This document shows, piece by piece, positions 1-11,200 of a stretch of DNA of 13,345 nucleotides. Source of the DNA: Cochliopodium minus (taxonomy: Eukaryota; Discosea; Himatismenida; Cochliopodiidae). The stretch lies in contig JAMYWO010000090.1 of NCBI GenBank assembly GCA_024220525.1, positions 63,835-77,179 of the forward strand, read 5' to 3'. Positions within the stretch are counted from its first letter, which is position 1; each line of letters opens with the position of its first letter. Below the pieces are notes generated by a model. That model had not been told where the DNA came from. It was given only the letters and a program-made list of their open reading frames with translations, and ran no database searches. Both the position numbers and the translations under genes were made by a program.

Positions 1-2
1 GA

Positions 3-389
3 AAAAGAAAAATTGATTGCATTGAAAAGAGAATCAACAGATTGGGTGAATATCTTTTAAATGAAAAAATCTCTCAAAAGAAACAACAAAAAATTCTTTC
101 CAAAATTGAATTTCTTTCTCAAAGACAATCATATCTTCTCCAAAACAAATATCAACTAAACAAGGTTGAACTCAACAATGAAAGAAAATTCAAAAGATGT
201 GGTGGAGGTGAAAGAGATAGATGTCCAAAATCTATTTCTGAAAGAATTCAATATTTAGAAGAAAGAAAAAAGAAAATTGAGGAAAAGATCAACCAATTTG
301 GAAACACAAACCAAAATCTCAAAGAAAGACTTTCTCATAAACTCGAAAAAATAAATTTTAAAATAGAATTTTTAAAATCCAAAAACTAA
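3..389 (+). CDS. C-terminal part of a basic coiled-coil protein (5' end outside window)
   Basis: The reading frame is open from the left edge to a TAA stop at 387-389, giving at least 128 residues. The first in-window ATG-like position is not convincing and the frame continues upstream, so this is a 3' fragment. The protein is very rich in Lys, Glu, Gln and Asn with heptad-like spacing of Ile/Leu, which suggests long coiled-coil helices. Two segments look like copies of one unit: one around RINRLGEYLLNE..KILSKIEFL and one around RIQYLEER..KLEKINFKIEFL. Between them lies a compact Cys/Gly/Arg motif (RCGGGERDRC) that breaks the helix. I do not recognise the family and assign no function. It is convergent with the 5S rRNA gene, with about 145 bases of A+T-rich DNA between them. 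Confidence 0.7.
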   Translation, partial: KRKIDCIEKRINRLGEYLLNEKISQKKQQKILSKIEFLSQRQSYLLQNKYQLNKVELNNERKFKRCGGGERDRCPKSISERIQYLEERKKKIEEKINQFGNTNQNLKERLSHKLEKINFKIEFLKSKN

Positions 390-533
390 TACTTTAAAGA
401 ATTAAAAGAAAAGAAAATTAAAATTAAATTAACACTTCAAATATTTTTTTAAAATGTTAAAATGATTTCTCAAAACAAAAAGAGGATTTGATTTAAAAAA
501 AAAGATTAAAAATAAAAAAAATTAAAGGAAAAG
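390..533. other. A+T-rich spacer between convergent coiled-coil gene and 5S rRNA gene
   Basis: Nothing gene-like is visible. It must hold the 3' UTR of the coiled-coil gene, and poly(A)-type AAATTA/AATAAA-like words are frequent, but they are not specific in such A-rich DNA. Confidence 0.5.
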
Positions 534-543
534 AAAAAAAAAA
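534..543 (-). terminator. Pol III T-run terminator of the 5S rRNA gene
   Basis: On the minus strand ten consecutive T residues follow directly after the last paired base of 5S helix I. This is the standard RNA polymerase III stop signal. Confidence 0.8.
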
Positions 544-662
544 GGTTACAACACTGTGGCTTCGCGTGTAGTCTCCCACCACACTACTAACACAGCTCAA
601 TGATGTTTGACTTCGCAGATCGAGACGGGATGCGGTATATTCATCATGATATGATCGTAACC
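544..662 (-). rRNA. 5S ribosomal RNA
   Basis: The minus strand reads as a complete eukaryotic 5S rRNA of 119 nt. The 5' GGTTAC pairs with 3' GTAACC to form helix I. The conserved stretches CATCCCGTCTCGATCTGCGAAGT (read in two parts: CATCCCGTC and GATCTGCGAAGT) and GGTGGGAGACTACACGCGAAG are at the expected places. The 3' end runs straight into a T-run. It is a single copy in this window, on the same strand as U6 and about 270 bases downstream of it, not inside an rDNA repeat as far as the window shows. The internal promoter (box A/IE/box C region) lies within the gene. An apparent 61-codon frame across it is a chance overlap. Confidence 0.96.
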
Positions 663-686
663 AAAAGCTTTCAATCAAATTAACAC

Positions 687-693
687 TATAAAA
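687..693 (-). promoter_or_regulatory. TATA-like element upstream of 5S rRNA
   Basis: The minus strand has TTTTATA about 25-31 bases before the 5S start at 662. Some eukaryotes use an upstream TATA element for 5S and other Pol III genes. In DNA this A+T-rich a match can be chance. Confidence 0.25.
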
Positions 694-928
694 TCAAACT
701 TTTTTTTACTAAATATATTGTTTGTAATATTTTATGAATTTTAAAATTACATCCACCTATATCATATCTGTTTCTTCTTCTTTTCTTACAAAATTTAATT
801 TGATAAGTGAAATGAAATGTTATTAAAATTAATTCAACTAATCAAAAAAAGGAATGAATTTAAAATTTATAATCAAAAGAGTATTCATATTATCAAAAAT
901 GAATAAAGAAATTAATGATTTGGAAATG

Positions 929-938
929 AAAAAAAAAA
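929..938 (-). terminator. Pol III T-run terminator of U6
   Basis: Ten consecutive T residues on the minus strand follow the 3' end of the U6 match (GTTAAAAATTTTT). This is the usual Pol III end of U6, and the transcript probably ends within the first few T residues. Confidence 0.8.
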
Positions 939-1045
939 TTTTTAACTTCTCAAGTTATTGTGTCATCCTTACGCAGGGACCATGCTAATCTTCTCTGTAT
1001 CGTTGCAATGTAAAGCATTGTCTCTGATAGTCACCTACCAGAGAC
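934..1045 (-). ncRNA. U6 spliceosomal snRNA
   Basis: The minus strand contains the unmistakable U6 core: GATACAGAGAAGATTAGCATGG, with the catalytic ACAGAGA box, then TCCCTGCGTAAGGATGACAC, the U4-pairing and internal stem-loop region with the AGC triad. The 5' end forms a near-perfect hairpin, GTCTCTGGTAG / CTATCAGAGAC around a GTGA loop (1045-1020). The length of about 112 nt is normal. It serves the major spliceosome, which this genome needs for the 19 introns found in the two large genes here. The 5' end is placed at the base of the hairpin and may be off by a few bases. An A+T-rich TATA-like TTTTAAAA lies at 1074-1081 (about -30), which is only weak evidence for a promoter. Confidence 0.95.
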
Positions 1046-2134
<1,089 letters not shown>

Positions 2135-2610
2135 AAATTAAATAAAGAAATTTTTGTATTTATAAAAACAAATTTTGAATTCAATTCATCTTTCATTTCA
2201 TATTCTCTTTGATTCAAAAATAATTTTTAACAACAGTTGAACGATAAAAGAAAAAAAAAATATATTCAAAAAAAAAAAAAATGAAAAATTTTCAAACAGA
2301 AACTTTCTCAACAGTATAAATTTTTCTATTTTGTGGTTGTAACTAATTCTATTTTAAAGGTAATTCTTCCAAATTTTCATGAAAATCATTGACAGAATAA
2401 GGAATTTATTTGGGACTAACAAAGATTTTTGAAGAAAAGCATAGATTTTAAGATCTAAACAATAATGATGGAAACAAGTTCAATATTGACTCTGATAATT
2501 AAAAAAAAATCGAAACAAGAATTCTTTTGAATCTTGAATATGTGATACCAACCTTATTACGGTTAGGTCAATTATGTCAAGAAAAAAAATATTTATTTAA
2601 ATAAATTATT
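2135..2610. other. Convergent intergenic region with an unexplained higher-complexity block
   Basis: This lies between the ARF1 stop and the stop of the receptor gene. Positions 2135-2280 look like ordinary A+T-rich 3' UTR with AAATAAAG soon after the ARF1 stop. Positions about 2281-2590 have a more balanced base mix than other spacers. No long frame is open on either strand. There is a stable-looking hairpin (ACC.AACC TTATTAC GGTT.GGT, about 2548-2569) followed by an A-run. This could be a non-coding RNA, 3' UTR sequence or a gene remnant. I cannot match it to U1, U2, U4, U5, SRP or RNase P from memory of their conserved cores. Confidence 0.35.
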
Positions 2611-5600
2611 TTATTTGAAAATTTCATTTTGGCTTTCCAAAATCTTTTTTTGTTTGTATACAAAGCAACAGCAAAAACAATCTCTCAAATAAGTGTACCA
2701 CCTTTTGATTCTGTAGAACACTTTTTTGTATCTCTCCAAAAAAACACAGATCAACAACACCGCTACATAAAGAAAGATGACTATCACTATCACTACGTAA
2801 AGAACATTTGCTGCAAGTTGGTCTATTGGCTTGCTACCAATCAAATTATAATAGCTGTTGAGTCTGTCACTCGTTCTCAAAAACTCAATACTAAAAAAAA
2901 TGTTAAGAACTAACTTTATCAAAAAATAGTAAAAATTAATTTTTAAATTTATTTTTTTAAAATGAGTGTGAAAAAAAAATTTTAAAATGAAATTAAAAAT
3001 TAATAAAAAAAAAAAATAGTTTAATAAAACAAAAATAAATGCAAAAATTCATGAAATAAAAATAAAAAAAAAAATTTTAAAAAATTAAAAATAAAGATGA
3101 AAAAAATAATTTTAATAAAAAACAAAAATTAAAATTAAAAGTGAATTTGAAAAAAAATTGTTAAAATGGTTTACATTCTGTTGATAGAAACGTAACAAAA
3201 CAAACAAATGAAATTTCCCAAGAATTGGAGGTTTGCTTCTGTTTTGAAGAGATAGGGTTGGATGCCCAAATCCAAGAAAACAAAGAAGATGAGAACGATG
3301 GTGAGGAGAATGATGTTCATAGAGGTGAAAGGATCTGTGAAAACAAAAATCATTGAAACTAGAATTCTTCTTGCTGACCTATCAAAAAAAAAGAGTTTAA
3401 AAAAAAAAAATGAAAAATAAAAAAAAAATAATAAATCAATTTTTTTTTTTTTTACCATACAATTTCGTACCAATAGAAGTTACTTTTGAAATTCTATTTC
3501 CAAAACAAAGATTTCTTAAAATTTACAAACAAAAAAAAAAAAAAGAAAGAAATAAAAAATTTAAAAATAGAAAATTTAGATATTTAAAATTAAAAATTTA
3601 AAATTTAAAATATAAAATTTAAAGATTTAAAATTTTTAAATTTTTTAAAAATAATATTAAAAAAACAAAAATTGAAATTTTAAAAATAAATTCACCATAG
3701 ATAAAAATCCTTTGGGAAATAAAATGTTAATTTTATTTTTTAAAAATTTTAAATTTTTGAATTTTATTGAGTTTTACCATATCTGTTCCTCACTTTTTCA
3801 CTCCCGAGTTCTGTTTTGTTTCTGAGGATTATGCAACCAAAGAAAACTGGATAAACGATGAAATAAAGAAAGTTTAGGAACATTGATCCGAAAAATATTA
3901 TTCTGTAGTTCTCATCACTAAAAGAGCACCTATAATTGTTTTATTTAAGAAAAATTAAAAAGATAAAAAATCAAAAAAATAAAAATTAAAAAAATATGAA
4001 AAAAAATTGAAAAATAAAAAAAATTCCAACAAAAAAAATCAAAAATTTGAAAGGAATGTTTTTTTTTTTTTACTTTATTGAATTGTCTGACATAAGATAA
4101 TTTCCATCCCCTATTTTTTGACACTTAATCGAGCTTAGATCTTGTCCTCCTATCATTGCATAGGAGAAGTACATTGAATAAATGAAATATCCAATCATCT
4201 TGTCTTTTCTAAAATTTAAAAAAAAGAAATTAAAAATTTTAATAATTAAAAATAAAAAATAAATTTAAAATTTAATTGTAATAATAAAAAATAATTAAAA
4301 ATAAAATCAAAACATAAAATTATATTAAAATCAAAATAAAAAATAATTTAAAAATAAATTAAATATTAAAAATAAAAAAAAAAAAAAATAAAAATAAATA
4401 AAAATAATGAAAAAAAAAAAAATGAGTAAAAAAATAAAAGATAAAAATAAAAAATATTATAAAAAAAAAATGAAAAAAAAATAAAAATACATTGGAATGT
4501 ATTTGTTAGCAGTTCCCCATACTGTTATTTCTTTTACTTCAGAATCATATCTTGGTCGGTTATTTATTACTTTGAGCTCTTCTATTGAAACGTCAGGAAG
4601 GTTGGGGATTTTCATGTTGTTAGAACTGTTGCTGTTGTTGTTTTCGGTTTCTGACATGTCTATTTCTATTGTGATTTTGTAATTCTTCTCGTATTCTCTT
4701 TTATTTTTCCAATTCTGAACACGATCGTTCAAAAATATGAAAAATAATCCTAAAATAAAAAATACAAATGAAAAACAAACGAAAAAAAATTTAACAAATT
4801 GAAAAAATTTAAATTTTTTTAAGCCAATTAATTGAAAAATTTTGTTTATTAACTTTATAAATAAAGAAAATAAAGGAGAATAAAAAATGAAAAAATAAAT
4901 GAAAAATAAAAAATGATAAATTACAAATAATTTTTCAATACATAAAATATTAAAACAAAAATAAAAATTAAAAATAAAAAAATTTTAATTAAAAAATAAG
5001 AATATTAAAAATGTTTTTTTTAAAAAAATTACCAAATAACAATAAAGGAATGTAGGCATATTTATTAAATAACCAGACATATCCCTTACTCAAGTTTTCC
5101 AAACCATCAATACATGTGTAAGAAGTGTAACCAGGAGAAATTCCGTGAGCAGAACTTGCAATGATTTCGTAGAAACAAATTCCCATCAGTTGAATGTACC
5201 ATAGAAAAATCTTTATTGTCCCACTAAACGTAGATATGTGATTGTCCTTTCTCACTGAATACAAAATGATCATGAAAGATGTGATCACAAATGCTTTTTA
5301 AAATGAAATTTTTTAAAAATAAATTCAAATTTCAAAAAAATAAAAAAAATAAAAAAAAAATAAATGAAAAAAAAGAAAAATTTTAATAAAAAATTGGATA
5401 AAATAAAAAAAAGCAAACGAAAAATAAAAATAAATAAATTAGTTAAAAAAAATTAATATAATTTTTATTAAAATAAAGAAAAAGAAAAATGAATAAATTT
5501 TAAAAAAAAAAATAAACAAAAAATTTAATAAAATATTCATTAAAATAAATAATTAAACATTTTTTTTTTACGTAAAAAAGTGAATACAATCAATGAATTA

Positions 5601-8099
5601 GATCCACTTAATAACAAAATTGGAATGAAAATGGATATTGCTATGTAGAATTGGGAGGGAGCATTCCTAAAGTTGTTGAAAATGAAGTTTAAATAAAATA
5701 AAACAATAAGAACTATAAGAGTGGACAGTTTGTAGATGGACAAGTTCTCGCATTTCCTGCAAATATTTCCTGCCTTGTATTGGTAAGATCCGTCTAATGT
5801 TTTTGTACAGTCAGTCTATTCGTTTTTTTAAAAAACTTAATTAGTAAAATTCAAAAAATAAATAATGAATAATAATATTTTTTTAAAAAAAAATAAAAAA
5901 AAACAATAAAAAATAAAGAATGTAAAATATAGGGTATAATTTAAAAATCAAATTTAAACTATTATAATAAAAAATGAAATAAAAATTTAAATAATAAAAA
6001 TTCAAAAAATAATGAAAATTATTACACATTTCAAACCAGTGTACCCTCTTTTACAGATGGTTCCATTTGTAACTTCTTTTTTTATTACGTCATAAATGCA
6101 ATAGTCGTGAGAACTGGAACAACATGATGTACCATTAACGCTGTAAAAATCACAGTTGAAGAATTCAACTGAGCCGTTGGGGTGTTTGTATGGATAAAGC
6201 CCTTTTGGGTAGTAAATATGTTGTCCTGAACAAATGAACATTTGATTATCTTGACATGTATGACAGTTGTCTGGTGGTAATCCCTTTTCAATAAAATTTT
6301 TTAAACGAAAGATATAAAATAAATGAATAAAAATAAAATAAAAATAAAAAATAAAAAATAAAAAATAAAAAATAAAAAATAAAAAATAAAAAATAAAAAA
6401 TAAAAAATAAAAAATAAAAAAATAAAAAATAAAAATGAATAAAATAAAAATAAAAAAAAATAAAAAATGAAAAATGAAAAATAAAAAATGAAAAATGAAA
6501 AAAATTGGAGAAATTTTAAATTTTTTTTACAACAGATCCTTCAATGCAAGAACAACCCATATAATTGTAAACATCAGGAGTGATTTCGACTAATTGTTTG
6601 GTTCTCATTCTGTTGGAAATATTATAATCTACGATATTATTCATTTGGGTGGTGGAATAAACATTGAAACATTCATAGTAGCTGTCCTCATTAATGTTTC
6701 CGTGGTACAAAGTCTTGGGAGGAGCCAAATCGAAACGAGAAATGCTGATGTTGTTTCCTCTAATGTCCAAATAAGAAACTTGGTAACTTAAATCAAAATT
6801 TCCTGTAAATAGATTGTGAGAAGCATCTATGAAAGAGATTTCAGGCTTCGAAGAGAGTTTTCGCAGATCTTCCAAGTTGTTGATCTGGTTTATATTGATG
6901 GAAAGTTTTTCTACTTTTTCAGGAAGATTTGGGATGTTTTGAAGGAGATTGTCTGACAATATGAGATTTTTAATCAAAACATTTTGGAATGAATTCTCAT
7001 TTATTTGAGAAAGTTTATTTTTTGAAAGATCCAAAATTCCAAATTTGTATTTTTGAGTGTTTGTTGAATTAATCAGGGGTAAAGAAGTGATTTTGTTCAT
7101 TGACAAATAGAGATTTACAAAATTCTTATTATTTTCATTTTGTTGAATTTGAGAAGGAAAATTGTTGATAGAATTGTATGATAAAGAAATTTCACTTATT
7201 TTTTCACATCCCAATATTTGAGGAGGTATTTCAGCAATCATGTTAAAGTCAAAAACGATGTTAGAAAGATTTGGTAAGTCACATAATTGAATGGGTATTT
7301 CTGTTAAATTAGAATTTGTTATTATCAAGTTGTTTATTGTTGATTCGTTATAGTATTGATTGGGTAAAGATGAGATATTGGAGTGACTCAAATCTAATTC
7401 TTGTATTGGAAGATAAAATATGGATGGAGGTATTTCCAAGATTGGATTTGATGATAATGTGAAGGATCTCAAATTATTCAATTCTTTCCAATCTATATTT
7501 GAAATATTTTCTATTTTATTGTTTTCTATTTTCAAATTTTGAAGGTTTTTCAAATTTGCCAAACATTCAGGAAGTGAATTTATTTGATTTCCATTCACAT
7601 ATAATTCTTTCAATTGAGAAATTGAACAAAGTGATTCTGTAATATTTCCTCTTTTATTTGTAAAAATTAATTTTTAATTACAATCTGAATTAATAGTTTT
7701 AATTTTAAAATTATAAATAAAAAAAAAATTCAATTTTATAAAAAATTATAGTTAACTTGTTTACCTTATTGTATTCAGAGATAAATCTAATGATTGAATA
7801 TATACAAGATTATTGATGGATTGAGGTATTTCTCCAGTTAGATTGTTATCAGAAAGAGTCAAAGAGATAATTTGATTATTATTTTTACATTCTATCCCAC
7901 AAAAATTGCAGTATGAATGACTGAATGGGAGATGTTCCTCCCAATTACATCTCGTCCAATATCTTCCATTCATACCGTTATAAATATCAATCAATGCATC
8001 CAATTCATTAAATGTTCTCTGATATCCAATTTCATCCGATTTGTAGATGTTTATAAATAAGAAAAAGAATAGAATGGTGATCAAGAATCTCTTCTTCAT
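2611..8099 (-). CDS. LRR surface protein with Cys-rich stalk and about ten transmembrane segments (12 exons)
   Basis: Exons (minus): 8099-7765, 7650-6531, 6283-6026, 5815-5572, 5293-5033, 4749-4491, 4208-4074, 3929-3778, 3709-3696, 3493-3456, 3378-3175, 2890-2611. All phases agree and total 3300 bases, 1099 residues. Residues 1-20 are a signal peptide (MKKRFLITILFFFLF). Residues 25-70 resemble a plant LRR N-cap (ALIDIYNGMNGRYW, then CNFCGIEC). LRRs follow to about 430 (LSDNNLTGEIPQSI, LDLSKNKL). A Cys-rich stalk (about 475-597) has an EGF/ephrin-receptor-like CKRGYTGLKCTDC and ends CRKC just before the first membrane span. About ten spans follow from residue 598, with the motif RYGFLSM..FYWYEIVWSARRIL and then QPY, as in multi-span C-termini of large protist surface proteins. 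A short basic tail has a CFCCC cluster. The role is probably sensing or adhesion at the cell surface; the ligand is unknown. The ATG at 8099 was preferred over upstream in-frame codons because it starts the signal peptide. Confidence 0.85.
3696..3709 (-). other. 14-base microexon of the LRR receptor gene
   Basis: On the minus strand, AAAG precedes GATTTTTATCTATG, which is followed by GTGAAT. It joins the phase-1 donor at 3777 to the phase-0 acceptor at 3494, encoding residues 922-926 (GFLSM; the first Gly is split with the previous exon). Without it, RYG cannot be joined in frame to NFKSNFYWYE. With it, the expected YGFL-x(n)-YWYE motif is restored. Confidence 0.75.
6340..6415. repeat. (AAAAAAT)n tandem repeat within intron 2 of the receptor gene
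   Basis: T residues recur every 7 bases from 6345 to 6415 with only A between, giving about ten perfect heptamer copies. Imperfect copies continue to about 6440. The array fills much of the 247-base intron (6530-6284) between the LRR exon and the Cys-rich exon. Confidence 0.9.
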
Positions 8100-8254
8100 T
8101 TTATTTTTGTGAAAATTTTTTTTTTCTTTTACTATTTCTATTGTGATAAATATTATAACTAAAAAGTTTGAAATATATTTTTGTTCAATCTCCAACATCC
8201 AAAATGAAAAGATCACATGTCTAATTTAAAAGTACGAAAAATTTTTTTATTTTT
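8100..8254. other. Short spacer between Rap-GAP stop and receptor start
   Basis: This 155-base spacer separates two genes on the same strand. It must contain the 3' UTR of the Rap-GAP gene (AATAAA-like words directly after the stop) and the promoter and leader of the receptor gene. The frame upstream of the receptor ATG stays open to 8216 but reads as A/T-rich leader, not as protein of recognisable character. Confidence 0.5.
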
Positions 8255-11200
8255 TTATTTTATGTTTCTCGTCAACAAAGAAACAAATCTCTCACATAAA
8301 ATATCGAGTATCCCTCTAAAAAACTTGGCAGCAAGCAATGATGATCGATCTAAAATAACTACGAGAGATTTCTTGGCAATAGAGAAGATCTCACAATCCT
8401 CCACACAAGTGACAGTGAAGGGAGTGTTGCTGTCAAGCAAAAAGCTGACTTCTCCAAAAAAAACGCCTGTCGGCAAAAGATTTAAAAGAACATCATTTCC
8501 TTCGATGAATTTGGAAACCAAGCAAGATCCACGAGAAATGTAAAACAAATGATCATCATGAGTGTTCTCTCTAATTATTACATCACCTTTTTTTTTAAAT
8601 CAAATACAAAATGAAAATTAAATGGAAAATAAAATGATTTAAAATAAAAAATGAAAAATAAAATTAAAATAAAAATAAAAATAAAATAAAATCAAAAAAT
8701 GGAAAATAATGAAATGAATAAAGTAAATAAAAATAAAAATGAAATAAAAGTGTCACCTTTTTTAAATTGTTTTTTCTTTGAGAAAGAAAAGATGTATTCC
8801 CAATTGTACACGTTGAAATCATAATTGTTGCTGTAGAAATAATTGATGCCGTTTTTGTAAAAGTTGTTTTCAGAGGACTTTGAAGACAAAGCGACAATGA
8901 GCTGGGAGCAGTTCTCAATGTTGACGAAACCAGAAAACCTGTGGGTCCGCGAAGTGGTGAAAATCTCCAAGTAGTTGCTTTCTTTGTTGGTTTTGATGCT
9001 GGTGATGTCTCTCATCTCAATCACCCTCTTCACTTCCTTTTGGAAGACTTTGCCAGAGAAACAGACGAGGTTGGAGGAAATGTAGAGCCTGCCTTCGAAG
9101 GAAACAAACTTTTTGCAGAAACAAGAGAAAGAATCGATGAGAATTTCGGTGGACATGAAAGCGTTCTCGAAAGAGTTTTGGTGTTCTCCCTTTGACACGA
9201 CCACTTCTTTCTCGGAAACGCTGAGCATCTCGTTCAAGTTGTCGCTTCTCAAATCTTTGGCGTTGGAAATGTTTTTGATCAAAGTGGCGACTTCGACACA
9301 AAGATTCTCAAAGAGCCTCCTCCCCACCTTGGAATACTTTTCGATCAAAGTGAAATTGGTCTCATTCGTCAAAATAAGCAACTCGGTGTTGTGTTCGCAC
9401 GAAGTGTAAGTAAATTTGTTGTCCCAGTTCGAAAAGTTGACGAATTTCCCCTCCTTCACCGTCTGCACCAAAGTCTTTCCGTAATGAATGTTAATGGTCC
9501 CCTTGACAACTTTATGTATCACATTGTCTTTGTGAGGAACAAAAGTTTGGTTCTTTCCGAAAAGATACTTGGTCCCCACCATTTTCAAGATGATCCAGTC
9601 CTTTTCGGTCATTGGCTCTATCCAAGTTGAAATCTGAAGTTTCTTGGATGGTTTTTCTTCTTCATCGGAAGAAGATGGAGACTTTTCTTTTTTTTTGAGA
9701 AGACATCCTTCGGAATTGAAGAGAACTTCTCCTCTGAACTTTTGATCATCGAAGAATCTGTCTTTTATGTTGTAGTTTTTCGATATTTTGTTGGCTATTT
9801 CTCCCAAAAGCAATCTTCTTGTTCTCTTCATTTTTCTAAGAAAATCTGGTGCATACATTGCTGCTCTTTCAGCATTTATAACTAAATAAATATTTTGAAA
9901 GAATTAACTTTAAAATAGAAAAAATAATTTTAAAAATGTAAAAAATAATTTTTCTAAATTTAAAATCATTATATAAATTTAAAAATAATTATATGTTTAG
10001 TTAATAAAAATTATTTTAGTAAATTAAAAAATAATATTAAAAAATAAAATGAAAAAAAAAAATTTAAAAAATTAAAATAATTTTATAAATTGAGAAAAAT
10101 AATTTTACGTTTAGTTAATAAAAATTGTGAAAATTGATCTCCTTCTATGAAGACAGGATTCTTAGGGAGAGCCGGAGGGATCGCAGAAACACCCGGCTTG
10201 GAAAACACATTGAGTCTGTAGAAGGTTTTGTCGTTTTCCACTTTTTCTATTGTTACAATGATAAACACATGGTTGAATTGAGAAGTCAATACTTTGGGGT
10301 CGAATTCTAGATTTTTGCTTTCGGAGAAAATGATCACCACAATGTCGTTTCCTGTATGTTTTTTCTTGGCGACTCTTTGAGCGTCGAATTTATCATCTGG
10401 AAGCATTGTTGTAACATGAAACCTAATTTAATAAAACAAAATAATAAAAAGAAATCGAAAATTAATAAAATTTAAATTAAAAAATTAATTAAAAAATAAT
10501 ATTAAAATTTAAAAAAAAAATATTAAAATTAATAATTAAAAAATATAAAAAAAAGATTTTTTTACATTATTTGAAATTCATTAAAATGATTATAATATGA
10601 ATATTCTCCTGTTGTATCTTCTTTTGTGTTGAGACCTCCTGCATACTTTTCCCAACCCTTCAATCTTATTTTTTGGCCTAGTTGTTCCAAAAACTTTTCT
10701 AGCTGTGGAGTTGTTTGATCTTTTATCCAAAAAAAAAAAAAAATTTTAAAAAATAAAATTTAAGAAAATTAGGGAGAGGAATCAATTCTTTACTGTTTGA
10801 AAAAATTAGATTTTCATCATTTACTTGGTCTTCTTTTACATAGATTACACCAAATTTATATCTTTTTGTATTTTCGATCCTGAAATTTAAAAAAAGTTAA
10901 CAATGAATTAAATTTAAAAAATATTTAAAAATAAAATATCATAAAAAAAAATTTAAGTAAAATTCTTTTAAATTAAAAAAAAATTTTTTTTTTTTTTACA
11001 TCTTTCTTTCAAAATCGAAAAGATCATTTCTCAAATCAGTTTTGATCAATTCCAAAGTCAACACCTCAGCCCTGAGTTTGATCTCCTTCTTGTCCTTACC
11101 CAGCATGGGAATGGAAAAAAGGTGGTTCTGGTTGAAGATCGCCTCCGTTACAACCATGACCTTGCGCTTGGAACTCTGGTCGAAAGAACGTTTGGGGATC

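Noticed and set aside
493-678. A 61-codon minus-strand frame
   Set aside because: It covers the 5S rRNA gene and its T-run; the RNA match explains the sequence fully.
2463-2496. C/D-box snoRNA from TGATGG and CTGA
   Set aside because: The boxes are only about 25 bases apart, the C box is imperfect, and no C'/D' pair or convincing guide is visible. Kept only as part of the unexplained block.
2629-2913. Plus-strand 94-codon frame
   Set aside because: It is antisense to the last receptor exon, which encodes a clear membrane helix and has a matching splice phase.
3960-4480. Internally repetitive A/T blocks as mobile-element remnants
   Set aside because: They fall within introns 6 and 7 of the receptor gene and look like ordinary low-complexity intron DNA.
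6002-8216. LRR, Cys-rich and membrane exons as separate small genes
   Set aside because: All eleven introns have GT..AG ends and consistent phases, the total is divisible by three, and no internal start or stop is needed.
8941-9630. Several antisense frames of 79-98 codons
   Set aside because: They lie opposite the G+C-richer part of Rap-GAP exon 8, where GRAM and cNMP-like sequence is recognisable on the minus strand.
8692-9858. Frame starting at 9858 as an independent gene
   Set aside because: The codons just before the ATG read LINAERAA, the end of the Rap-GAP domain, and join in phase to the exon ending at 10109.
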